Assembly: GCA_012974315.1 (NCBI GenBank)
Contig: JAAXQI010000250.1
Span: 1 to 5,822 of the forward strand
From: Desulfobacterales bacterium
GTDB lineage: Bacteria > Desulfobacterota > Desulfobulbia > Desulfobulbales > BM004
Direction of reading: 5' to 3'
DNA length: 5,822 bases
A program made the translations under genes and the position numbers. The notes under the pieces are model-generated. The model did no database searches and was not told where the DNA came from. It worked only from the letters and a program-made list of their open reading frames with translations. Shown here in pieces: positions 1 to 5,758 of this stretch; the first letter of the stretch is position 1; each line of letters begins with the position of its first letter.

Positions 1-36
1 ATGTAGAATAGTAAATGGTTTTCAAGGAGACCTATC

Positions 37-441
37 GTGCTGAACGAACTAGACAACAATATGCGGCTTACCAGCCAACGCCAGGTGATTTTAGAAGAGC
101 TGAGAAAAGTGAAATCGCACCCCACTGCCACCGAAGTTTATGATATGGTGCGGAAAAGACTGCCCAGAATCGGACTTGGCACTGTCTATCGCAACCTGGA
201 GCTCCTGACTGAAAAGAATATTATTAAAAAACTCGAGTTCGGCGGTGAACAAAAACGATTTGATGGAGACACATCCTCGCATTATCATATTCGCTGCGTG
301 GAGTGCAACCGGGTTGAAGACATCTTTATTAAAAGACACAAAGAATTAGATAAAAACGCAGCGTCCAGCTGCGGCTATAAAATACTGGATCACCATGTTC
401 AGTTTTCCGGTATCTGCAGCCATTGTCTGCCTGACGCCTGA
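37..441 (+). CDS. perR: Fur-family metal-dependent repressor, PerR type (peroxide sensing)
   Basis: A 134-residue protein, the usual length for the Fur family. It probably binds DNA as a dimer and represses oxidative-stress or metal genes while its regulatory metal is bound. The GTG start at 37 has a good Shine-Dalgarno (AAGGAG, 24-29); the first in-frame ATG (codon 9) has none. Residues 10-65 form the winged helix, including HPTATEVY at 29-36 and the recognition-helix motif GTVYRNLELL. C87-C90 (CVEC) and C127-C130 (CSHC) are the structural zinc site. H29, D76, H82, H84 and D95 match in order and spacing the five regulatory-metal ligands of Bacillus PerR (H37, D85, H91, H93, D104). Aspartate rather than glutamate at the last position is the feature linked to peroxide sensing, so PerR is favoured over Fur or Zur. 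That role is inferred. It converges on tyrS, and its promoter lies mostly outside the window. Confidence 0.88.
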   Translation: MLNELDNNMRLTSQRQVILEELRKVKSHPTATEVYDMVRKRLPRIGLGTVYRNLELLTEKNIIKKLEFGGEQKRFDGDTSSHYHIRCVECNRVEDIFIKRHKELDKNAASSCGYKILDHHVQFSGICSHCLPDA

Positions 442-554
442 CCAGTATTTTTCCTAAGCCGATACAGCCACATCTATTTCGGGGTTTCCCTACAGTAATT
501 ACCTGTCGTAGCGTATCCGGCATATCAATATATAGCCCTATACCCTACTCCGTA

Positions 555-588
555 TATCCGAAGTCTGCGCTTATCCGAAGTCTGCGCT
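555..588. repeat. Perfect 17-bp tandem repeat, two copies
   Basis: The unit TATCCGAAGTCTGCGCT occurs at 555-571 and again without a gap at 572-588. It is followed by degenerate pieces that keep the TATC start (589-611). The repeat sits in the 189-bp gap between the convergent perR and tyrS genes. No gene, and no clear terminator for perR, is visible in the rest of the gap (442-630). The function is unknown; replication slippage is the simplest origin. Confidence 0.85.
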
Positions 589-612
589 TATCTGCAGCTA
601 TCTCAACTTATG

Positions 613-656
613 AAAAAAACTGGTTTATTGCTACTGGAAGCACACCTTTGCAAACC
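613..656 (-). terminator. Weak candidate terminator at the end of tyrS
   Basis: On the minus strand GGTTT (656-652, inside the last tyrS codons) can pair with AAACC (626-622). A small inner stem TGCT/AGCA lies between them. After AG there is a run of seven T (619-613). The U-run after a hairpin fits rho-independent termination, but the stem is short, has a large asymmetric interior loop and overlaps the coding end, so the call is tentative. Confidence 0.3.
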
Positions 657-1848
657 TTCGCTTCCCAACCTTGATCAAAACATCTCCTGTCGGTTGAACA
701 GAAAATTCTGTATCAATCACCTTTTCACCGTCCAGACTCACTGCCTGCTGTTTAATCATGCGACGTGCTTCTGAAGTGGATCCGGTCAAACCGGCATCAA
801 CAAGAAGTTTTGGCAGCCATATCTCCCCATCTGCTTTTTCCAGGATCAGTTCTGGAATATTTTCAGGAAGTCCATGATGCTTAAAGACCTGTTCAAAGGA
901 CTCTTCAGCCCTGGCACTATCTTCCACCCCGTAAAACCTGGCAGTTAATTCCCGCGCCAACTGTTGCTTTACTTCCTTGGGATGTATGTTCCCTTCTTGC
1001 ATATCTTTAGCCAGAATCTCAATTTCAGCTGCAGACAGATCACTGAGCAGTTCATAATACCGGAACATAAGGGTATCTGAAATTGACAAAACTTTTCCGT
1101 ATATATCGTCGGCAGATTCCGTAATGCCAATATAATTGCCCAGGGACTTGCTCATCTTATTAACGCCGTCCAAGCCTTCAAGCAATGGCATGGTAATCAC
1201 TACCTGGGGCTCCTGATTCCAGGAACGCTGCAAATCCCTTCCCATGAGAAGGTTGAAACGTTGGTCAGTCCCCCCCAATTCTACATCGGCCTCCAGAGCA
1301 ACCGAATCATAGCCCTGGATCAACGGATACATAAACTCATGGATACTGATTGGTTGTTGATTATCAAACCTGACTTTAAAATCCTCCCGCTCAAGCATAC
1401 GTGCAACGGTGAGTTGCGAAGCAAGTTTAATCATATCATATGAGGTTAATTTACCGAGCCATGCACTATTGAAAACCACGGTGGTTTTCCCAGGGTCAAG
1501 AATTTTAAAAATCTGTTCCTTGTATGACTCGGCATTTTTTGCAACATCTTCACGGGTTAAAGACTTTCGGGTTTCTGATTTTCCCGTTGGATCGCCAATC
1601 ATCCCGGTAAAATCACCGATCAGAAAATAAATATCATGACCAAGGTCCTGGAAATGCTTCATTTTCTGAATTAAAACCGTATGCCCCAAGTGAAGATCCG
1701 GCGCAGTAGGATCAAAACCCGCTTTAATCTTCAACGGCACCCCGCTTTCACCTGATTTTTTCAGTTTGCGGACCATGTCATCCCGGGATATTACATCAAC
1801 GGTGCCGCGCTCAATCAGTGATATCTGTTCATCAATCGTATAGTTCAT
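631..1848 (-). CDS. tyrS: Tyrosyl-tRNA synthetase
   Basis: A cytosolic class I aminoacyl-tRNA synthetase that attaches tyrosine to tRNA-Tyr using ATP. It has 405 residues, normal for the TyrRS branch that keeps a KMSKS signature. The HIGH-type motif is HLGH at 53-56, after GFDPTAPDL. Tyrosine-pocket and core segments include YPLIQGYD (174-181) and GGTDQRFN (192-199). KMSKS is at 231-235. The C-terminal part from about residue 345 is an S4-like RNA-binding domain (LPKLLVDAGL, then ARRMIKQQAVSLDG). The ATG start gives the expected N-terminus, yet the bases before it (ATTACGACCCC) contain no recognisable Shine-Dalgarno. It lies 51 bp downstream of rny on the same strand with no terminator between, so co-transcription is likely. 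No T-box-like leader fits in this gap. The product call is secure. Confidence 0.97.
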   Translation of the reverse strand: MNYTIDEQISLIERGTVDVISRDDMVRKLKKSGESGVPLKIKAGFDPTAPDLHLGHTVLIQKMKHFQDLGHDIYFLIGDFTGMIGDPTGKSETRKSLTREDVAKNAESYKEQIFKILDPGKTTVVFNSAWLGKLTSYDMIKLASQLTVARMLEREDFKVRFDNQQPISIHEFMYPLIQGYDSVALEADVELGGTDQRFNLLMGRDLQRSWNQEPQVVITMPLLEGLDGVNKMSKSLGNYIGITESADDIYGKVLSISDTLMFRYYELLSDLSAAEIEILAKDMQEGNIHPKEVKQQLARELTARFYGVEDSARAEESFEQVFKHHGLPENIPELILEKADGEIWLPKLLVDAGLTGSTSEARRMIKQQAVSLDGEKVIDTEFSVQPTGDVLIKVGKRRFAKVCFQ

Positions 1849-1858
1849 GGGGTCGTAA

Positions 1859-1884
1859 TATAAATTTATTTTATAAATTTATTT
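1859..1884. repeat. Two tandem 13-bp AT-rich copies, each holding a palindrome
   Basis: The unit TATAAATTTATTT is present at 1859-1871 and 1872-1884 with no mismatch. Each copy contains ATAAATTTAT, a perfect 10-bp palindrome. The pair fills half of the 51-bp spacer between the rny stop and the tyrS start. The AT-rich tract could keep the tyrS start region unfolded or act as a protein-binding or RNase-accessible site. None of these roles is shown by the sequence. Confidence 0.8.
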
Positions 1885-1899
1885 GGCTGCACGTTATTC

Positions 1900-3468
1900 T
1901 TATTTGGCGTATTCCACAGCCCTGGTCTCTCGGATTACCGTCACCCGTATCTGACCAGGATAGGTAAGTTCATTCTCAATTCTCTTGGCAACATCCCTGC
2001 TCAAAATGGTTGCATCACTATCGTTGATATCACCACTGTCAACAACGATCCGCAAATCCCTGCCGGCCTGGATGGCATAAGATTTTTCAACCCCCTCGAA
2101 GGAATTAGCAATTTTCTCCAGATCTTCAAGGCGCTTGACATAGGTTTCAAGCATTTCTTTACGAGCACCAGGTCGGGCGCCTGAAAGAGCATCTGCAGCT
2201 TGAACAAGAACGTCAAGAACGCTTTCCGGAGCCACATCTTCATGATGGGCGGCAATAGCATGAATTACCTCCTGTGGTTCGCCATATTTCCTTGCAATAT
2301 CGCCACCTATTGTTGCATGGGAACCTTCCACTTCGTGATCCACTGCCTTGCCAATATCATGCAACAGGCCGGCTCTCCTGGCCTGTTTATTATCAAGCCC
2401 CAATTCGTCCGCCATGATACCGCAGAGAAAGGCGACCTCAACAGAATGCTGCAGCATGTTCTGCCCATAGCTGGTTCTATATTTCAAGCGCCCAAGGAGT
2501 TTGATTAAATCTACATGGAGACCATGAACACCCACATCAAAAGTAACCTGCTCCCCTGCTTCCCGCATGGTTACGTCAAGTTCCTTTGATGCCTTTTCAA
2601 CAATCTCTTCAATACGGGCCGGATGAATCCTGCCGTCCGCAATCAATTGCACCAACGCCATCCGGGCAACCTCACGACGGACAGCATTAAATCCGGAGAG
2701 GATCACTGCCTCTGGTGTATCATCAATAATAATATCAATACCGGTAGCAGCTTCCAGGGCACGAATATTTCTACCTTCCCGCCCAATGATTCGTCCCTTC
2801 ATCTCCTCACTTGGCAGGGGCACAACGGAAACTGTGCGTTCAGCAACATAATCACCGGCATAACGGGAAATTGCCAAGGCGAGTATATTCTTGCCTTTAC
2901 GATCTGCCTGCATCTTCATCTCATTTTCGATGAGGACCAGTTTTTTCCCCGCCTCGAGACGTGCCTCACTTTCAATACTTTCAATGAGCATTTTTTTAGC
3001 CTCCTCTCTTGAAATTCCTGCTATATTTTCAAGTTTGAAGCGCTGCTCTTCGATTAAGGCATCTGCTTTCTTAGCCTGCCGTTCAAGCTCCTTTTCCTGT
3101 TGAACAAATGACTGCTCCCGCCGAAGCAGATCAGTTTCTCTCGTATCCAGCAGATCAATTTTTCTTTCCAGCTGATCCAGTTTCTGACTGAGGCGTTTTT
3201 CTTCAGAAATAACTTCTGATTTTCTTTCACGGATATCCTTTTCAACTTCCTGTTTCAGCTGATAGGCTTCATCTTTGCTTTGCAGCTGGGACTCTTTCCT
3301 GATCTGTTCTGCTTCACGGATAGCCTTTTCAATAAGCTGCTTGCCCTGACTTTCAACATTTTTCTGGTGCATTTCGGTAAAACGTTTCCGAAGAAATATT
3401 CCGATAATAATGCCAACAAAAATAGCAACCAGAACAAAAGTAACGACCTGGATTGTTTCACTAATCAC
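1900..3468 (-). CDS. rny: Ribonuclease Y, membrane-anchored endoribonuclease
   Basis: Initiates mRNA decay by endonucleolytic cleavage at the inner face of the cell membrane. It has 522 residues, typical for the family. Domains in order: one N-terminal transmembrane helix (about 7-27, followed by RKR), a long charged coiled coil (about 33-190), a KH RNA-binding domain with the GxxG segment GRIIGREGRN at 225-234, and an HD metal-dependent phosphohydrolase domain. The HD residues are H341, the H370-D371 pair in LLHDIGK, and D426 in QAADALSG, followed by the family motif ARPGARKE. No key residue is missing. The start is GTG at 3468-3466, with a perfect AGGAGG (3483-3478) nine bases upstream. It precedes tyrS on the same strand and has a long structured leader, so control at the RNA level is plausible. 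Identity is firm. Confidence 0.97.
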   Translation of the reverse strand: MISETIQVVTFVLVAIFVGIIIGIFLRKRFTEMHQKNVESQGKQLIEKAIREAEQIRKESQLQSKDEAYQLKQEVEKDIRERKSEVISEEKRLSQKLDQLERKIDLLDTRETDLLRREQSFVQQEKELERQAKKADALIEEQRFKLENIAGISREEAKKMLIESIESEARLEAGKKLVLIENEMKMQADRKGKNILALAISRYAGDYVAERTVSVVPLPSEEMKGRIIGREGRNIRALEAATGIDIIIDDTPEAVILSGFNAVRREVARMALVQLIADGRIHPARIEEIVEKASKELDVTMREAGEQVTFDVGVHGLHVDLIKLLGRLKYRTSYGQNMLQHSVEVAFLCGIMADELGLDNKQARRAGLLHDIGKAVDHEVEGSHATIGGDIARKYGEPQEVIHAIAAHHEDVAPESVLDVLVQAADALSGARPGARKEMLETYVKRLEDLEKIANSFEGVEKSYAIQAGRDLRIVVDSGDINDSDATILSRDVAKRIENELTYPGQIRVTVIRETRAVEYAK

Positions 3469-3502
3469 GGAGCCAAACCTCCTATTTGTATTAGCCCATT
3501 AA

Positions 3503-3540
3503 TGCCTTTAGGTTCAAGAAAACCAGCTAAACCGCAGGCA
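3503..3540 (-). promoter_or_regulatory. Hairpin just upstream of the rny ribosome binding site
   Basis: Minus-strand segments TGCC (3540-3537) and GGCA (3506-3503) pair, then TTTA with TAAA, then GGTT with AACC around a loop TTCTTG. Two bulges lie on the 5' side (TGCGG and GCT). The hairpin ends 20 bases before the AGGAGG of rny. It could affect ribosome access or be an RNase site; the pairing is seen, the role is inferred. Confidence 0.4.
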
Positions 3541-3541
3541 T

Positions 3542-3567
3542 AAAAAAGCTATTGTCTGAAAATACTT
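3542..3567 (-). terminator. AU-rich hairpin with U-run in the rny leader, possible attenuator
   Basis: On the minus strand AAGTATT (3567-3561) pairs with AATA (3553-3550) and CTT (3548-3546) with one bulged G. The loop is TTCAGAC, and the T-run continues to 3542. The layout is terminator-like, but the stem is almost all A-U, so termination efficiency would be low. It lies between the junction-like element at 3584-3661 and the rny start, where an expression platform would be expected. Confidence 0.25.
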
Positions 3568-3583
3568 AGAAGAAAGAAATAAG

Positions 3584-3661
3584 GAGGGGAAACAATCTCT
3601 GTTGTGGCGGCAAGACAGTCTTTATAGAAAGTCTCTGACTTACCTTTATGTGTCACCCCTC
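3584..3661 (-). promoter_or_regulatory. Candidate three-way-junction RNA element in the rny leader
   Basis: On the minus strand GAGGGG (3661-3656) is a perfect complement of CCCCTC (3589-3584). Between them lie two hairpins. The first (3644-3609) has the arms GGTAAG/CTTGCC, CAG/CTG and CTTT/AAAG with small internal mismatches and a CTAT loop, about 13 pairs in all. The second is small: AACA (3603-3600) with TGTT (3594-3591) and a five-base loop. The result is a closed junction of 78 nt upstream of rny. I do not recognise it as any riboswitch class I know. The long hairpin is well supported, the closing helix less so. Formation would exclude the alternative hairpin at 3656-3709. Confidence 0.4.
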
Positions 3662-3709
3662 AATAGAAAAAAAGTTACGTTTAATAGAACGTGCAACTTT
3701 TTAGAGGGG
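3656..3709 (-). promoter_or_regulatory. Long imperfect hairpin, alternative partner in the rny leader
   Basis: Minus-strand arms pair in three blocks: CCCCTC (3709-3704) with GAGGGG (3661-3656), AAAAAGTT (3702-3695) with AACTTTTT (3676-3669), and ACGTT (3692-3688) with AACGT (3681-3677). The loop is CTATTA, a GC bulge lies on the 5' side and a CTATT bulge (plus extra T) on the 3' side. Nineteen pairs make this the strongest inverted repeat in the gap. It could be an RNA switch arm, a weak bidirectional terminator or the relic of a small inverted-repeat element. The TATAAT box immediately upstream would place a start inside the left arm. Confidence 0.55.
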
Positions 3710-3712
3710 ATG

Positions 3713-3718
3713 ATTATA
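3713..3718 (-). promoter_or_regulatory. Perfect TATAAT box, possible rny promoter -10
   Basis: TATAAT is read on the minus strand about 245 bases before the rny start, in the only long gap before that gene. At 16-18 bases upstream there is no recognisable TTGACA-like -35 and no extended -10 TG. A start about seven bases downstream would fall near 3706. The call rests on the -10 alone. Confidence 0.3.
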
Positions 3719-3800
3719 GTGCCAAGCTCCCCGAATCCATTAACGGGAGTTCAACTGTAGGAATACTTAAATAACAATTACCCAGTATTTTATCATTTCA

Positions 3801-3911
3801 GGTGTGCCATTCATTACTTTTTTTTATATCAACCTGATCCTTCAGGAATTGCATTTAACAGTTGGTGACTCCCGATCTTTCTCTAAGTTCCTTGAGTTTC
3901 TCGTTTTTCAA
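3801..3911 (-). pseudogene. Probable remnant of an EF-Ts N-terminal (TS-N/UBA-like) domain
   Basis: Reading the minus strand from a TTG at 3911 gives KNEKLKELRERSGVTNC and then TAA (3857-3855). The same frame continues MQFLKDQVDIKKSNEWHT to TGA at 3800. The first part closely resembles the opening helix of elongation factor Ts, (L/V)KELRERTG. After the cysteine, DIKKSNEW sits at the same distance as the DIEKAIEW-type segment of EF-Ts-like TS-N domains. Relative to EF-Ts, two residues are missing before the cysteine and a stop replaces the lysine after it. No ATG in frame and no Shine-Dalgarno is visible, and nothing after 3800 continues the family. I infer a decayed fragment between the 6S RNA and rny. 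The alternative is chance similarity of a charged helix. Confidence 0.4.
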
Positions 3912-3933
3912 AGGGCCAGGAAACCATAAATTT

Positions 3934-4121
3934 TTTCTCTGACCTATATATTAAACATCCCAGTCACATGTACAGAAACTGCGATGTATTACACACTTAA
4001 TAAATCCCCCGCCCTGCCGTGTCAACAGAAAGATACGAACCTAACAGTCGCTAGGTGGGCAGAACTCATAACCCCTTTTAGAAATTCCGCAATAAAGCGA
4101 TGTTTCTATCCAGAGACAGAG
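3934..4121 (-). ncRNA. ssrS: Candidate 6S RNA (RNA polymerase regulator)
   Basis: 6S RNA mimics an open promoter and binds housekeeping RNA polymerase in stationary phase. The gene commonly lies just downstream of zapA, as here. On the minus strand the ends pair: TCTCTG (4116-4111) with CAGAGA (3941-3936), then AAACATC (4105-4099) with GATGTTT (3959-3953). The tip has an eight-pair helix GUUCUGCC/GGCAGGGC (4065-4058 with 4018-4011) enclosing a hairpin CCUAGC-GACU-GUUAGG (4055-4040). Between tip and closing stem lies a large unpaired region with small hairpins on each side (CGC/GCG at 4099-4088, CAG/CTG near 3981-3973), as in the 6S central bubble. The length of about 185-190 nt fits. The exact ends are uncertain, and no clear promoter is seen. 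No protein-coding frame covers it. Confidence 0.62.
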
Positions 4122-4139
4122 GAGGCGCCCTATCTTTAA

Positions 4140-4198
4140 GAGTTGGCTCAGACTTTACCTGTTAATCACTAACAGCGCAGGGGAAATTATTCCAACTC
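4140..4198 (-). promoter_or_regulatory. Nested inverted repeat between zapA and the 6S RNA
   Basis: On the minus strand GAGTTGG (4198-4192) is an exact complement of CCAACTC (4146-4140). Inside lies a perfect six-pair hairpin CTGTTA-GTGAT-TAACAG (4175-4159). No T-run follows, so it is not a typical terminator. It may be a processing hairpin that separates zapA mRNA from the 6S precursor, or a separate small structured RNA. A TTAACA at 4165-4160 resembles a -35 box but has no well-placed -10. Confidence 0.45.
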
Positions 4199-4256
4199 AA
4201 GTTAACAACGATTTCTATATCCTTAAAAAAATACTGCTATACTTATAAAAACATTT

Positions 4257-4616
4257 TTAGTCGTTCTGAACAAGCCTTGATTCACTCTCTCTATTACCTG
4301 TCTCATTGAACTCAGCTTGTATCTCACTGTCAGAAGGCAGCGAGTTTTCAATAGCCGATGTTAATTTTTCAACAAGTTTGCTCATTTGCTGTTTATATTG
4401 CTCAAAATCCCTTTTCATGCCGACATATTTACCGGCCATATTAAGACTGGTTAAAACTGCCACCTTATTAGCCGGCAACAAACTTTTCGAGGACTTAGAA
4501 AGATTTTCTATCTGCATTTTAACCAAATGCAGAATTTCTTCAATATCTTCTTCAGGGGCATCTGTGTACAATGGATATTCCTGGCCGAGAACCTCAAATT
4601 TGACCAATCGTTCCAT
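4257..4616 (-). CDS. zapA: Cell division protein ZapA
   Basis: ZapA binds FtsZ and bundles protofilaments in the cytoplasmic Z-ring. The protein has 119 residues. The N-terminal head has the family pattern: VKFEVLGQEYPLYTDAPEED (residues 5-24), then a helix IEEILHLVKMQIENL. The core LLPANKVAVLTSLNMAGKYV corresponds to the conserved helix of the ZapA fold and is followed by a charged coiled-coil helix. The last 25 residues are polar and probably disordered, a modest extension over short ZapA proteins. The ATG start has AAAGGTG (4628-4622) five bases upstream. The gene follows the ZapB-like gene at a gap of 94 bp on the same strand and precedes the 6S RNA candidate, the common zapA context. Identity is good although ZapA sequences diverge. 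Confidence 0.88.
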   Translation of the reverse strand: MERLVKFEVLGQEYPLYTDAPEEDIEEILHLVKMQIENLSKSSKSLLPANKVAVLTSLNMAGKYVGMKRDFEQYKQQMSKLVEKLTSAIENSLPSDSEIQAEFNETGNRESESRLVQND

Positions 4617-4710
4617 TAAAACACCTTTAACTATACTTCCTGGGACATTTTACCATGCATCCCTGCAATTATTTACACCAATAAAAACTAAATAGCACCA
4701 CAGTAACAAT

Positions 4711-5049
4711 TCATGAAGGCTGTTCTGTTGCCACATTAAATAGTGTTGCAGACTCATTTGATAGATTCTGGGCTTGGCTTTCCTCTGAATTGCTATTTGG
4801 GGCTGCCCCTTCCTGGTCAAATATTTGCTCCCATTCACCTATCCTGTCTATCAGCCCGGTGACCTGGTTGTGCATAACACTTCTATCTTCCTGGAGACTT
4901 TTGAGCATTTTCTGCAATTGAGCAATTTCCTGCTGTTTTTCCTGCACCTGAACCAGGATTTCATTCTTCTCTTTTTTCAGCTGGTTGTGACTATCAACCA
5001 GCTTTTCAACAAACTGCTCCAGACGCGCCAAATCTTCATTATGTTCCAT
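4711..5049 (-). CDS. zapB: Short coiled-coil protein, ZapB-like, next to zapA
   Basis: From the preferred start it has 112 residues. Residues 1-75 are a nearly uninterrupted heptad-rich coiled coil (DLARLEQFVEKLVDSHNQL onward) with no membrane segment or catalytic motif. The tail, after GEWEQIF, is rich in S, N, E and Q and looks disordered. ZapB proteins are short cytoplasmic coiled coils that join the Z-ring through ZapA, and the position directly before zapA supports that role. The family assignment is otherwise inference, since coiled coils carry little specific sequence. Start choice: an in-frame ATG at 5070 would add seven residues but has no Shine-Dalgarno, whereas the ATG at 5049 has AAGAGG (5066-5061) at a slightly long 11-base spacing. 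A possible promoter at 5086-5114 also fits the inner start. Confidence 0.6.
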   Translation of the reverse strand: MEHNEDLARLEQFVEKLVDSHNQLKKEKNEILVQVQEKQQEIAQLQKMLKSLQEDRSVMHNQVTGLIDRIGEWEQIFDQEGAAPNSNSEESQAQNLSNESATLFNVATEQPS

Positions 5050-5085
5050 GCTCAAAAAGTCCTCTTTCATTCACAATGCTGTATT

Positions 5086-5114
5086 TCTATATTCGAAATT
5101 TTTAATGGTGACGA
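5086..5114 (-). promoter_or_regulatory. Possible sigma-70-like promoter for zapB-zapA
   Basis: Minus strand TCGTCA (5114-5109) and TATAGA (5091-5086) each match four of six consensus bases at a 17-base spacing. The predicted start near 5079 would leave about 30 nt before the ATG at 5049. It sits in the roughly 200-bp gap after the Nudix gene (5050-5272), which has no other gene and no convincing terminator. Confidence 0.3.
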
Positions 5115-5272
5115 CTCAATTTTAGCGGGCCTGAAATCTAACGGGATTTCCTAATCTCAGAGACAATGTAGCCGCTATTTTTCTATTAAGAATAATACCC
5201 CTGCAGGAATGACAAAGCAAGTTGTTTATACCAATTCTCAATCAATTTCACGGCTGCCTATATCCTGGCAAA

Positions 5273-5758
5273 TCAGATTCGTTCATAATCCCAGCTTAAG
5301 GACTTACCATCTTTATAGGGCATATATCCATGAAACATCTTTGGATCATCATCAAACACCAGCGGCAGAAAATAGCGATCACCTTCCCACATAGGTAGTT
5401 TATCCAAACTGTCAATAGGCACCCAACTCAATGATCCCTCTTCATTGGAAATAAACGGGGTGCCGCTGAACCGATCAATCCGGAAAACAAAGCCCAGCCA
5501 ATTTTCACCTTCCGGGCCGAATCCAGTCCAGTTGATTGTTCCCCTCAGGATAATTTCTTCACATTTTATTCCTGCCTCTTCAAAAATTTCCCTGCGCAGA
5601 CAACTCACCACATCTTCACCAGGGAGCATCTTGCCGCCAAGGCCATTATATTTATCCAGATGGTGATCGTCGTGACGCAAATTACGATGGATCAAAAGAG
5701 TCTTTTTGCGGTCCGGAGAAAGGATATAGCCGAGAGTTCCTACAATGGGACAATACAT
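5273..5758 (-). CDS. Nudix hydrolase, MutT/MTH1-like (probable 8-oxo-dGTP or related diphosphatase)
   Basis: A 161-residue cytosolic pyrophosphohydrolase that splits nucleoside diphosphates linked to another group. The full Nudix box is present at residues 42-64: G42, E48, R56-E57, E60-E61, G63, I64, in the pattern GX5EX7REUXEEXGU. The catalytic and metal-binding glutamates are therefore intact. The N-terminal strand CPIVGTLGYIL, the LLIHRN segment and the later WEGDRYFLPLVF resemble 8-oxo-dGTP diphosphatases of the MutX/MTH1 type, which prevent oxidised guanine entering DNA. Nudix substrates are hard to predict from sequence, so specificity is inferred. The ATG start has AAAGG (5768-5764) five bases upstream. 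It is on the same strand as zapB but 223 bp away, so it is probably a separate transcription unit. Its promoter lies at or beyond the window edge. Confidence 0.9.
   Translation of the reverse strand: MYCPIVGTLGYILSPDRKKTLLIHRNLRHDDHHLDKYNGLGGKMLPGEDVVSCLRREIFEEAGIKCEEIILRGTINWTGFGPEGENWLGFVFRIDRFSGTPFISNEEGSLSWVPIDSLDKLPMWEGDRYFLPLVFDDDPKMFHGYMPYKDGKSLSWDYERI

Noticed and set aside
2623..3012. Long plus-strand open frames inside rny, tyrS and zapA.
   Set aside because: They are antisense to genes with clear conserved domains and lack family features or ribosome binding sites.
3719..3725. TTGGCAC on the minus strand as a sigma-54 -24 element.
   Set aside because: No TTGC-like -12 element follows at the required spacing; the bases there are TATAATCATC.
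3560..3760. Open plus-strand frame preceded by a strong AAGGAGG (3581-3587).
   Set aside because: No ATG or GTG lies at a suitable distance, the nearest TTG is 14 bases away, the frame runs through both RNA hairpins and the product resembles nothing I know. The GGAGGGG is better explained as the complement of the CCCCTCC arm.
3901..3929. Short minus-strand ORF from an ATG at 3927 (MVSWPFEKRETQGT).
   Set aside because: It stops after 14 codons, has no Shine-Dalgarno and is out of frame with the EF-Ts-like remnant.
4617..4710. TATAGT before zapA as a separate zapA promoter, and a short GGGA/TCCC hairpin.
   Set aside because: No -35 at 16-18 bases is visible and the stem has only about seven pairs with a bulge; co-transcription with zapB is simpler.
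5200..5215. CCTGCAGGAATGAC resembles one half of the common GTCATTCC...GGAATGAC intergenic repeats.
   Set aside because: Only one half is present and the matching arm is missing, so no repeat element can be supported.
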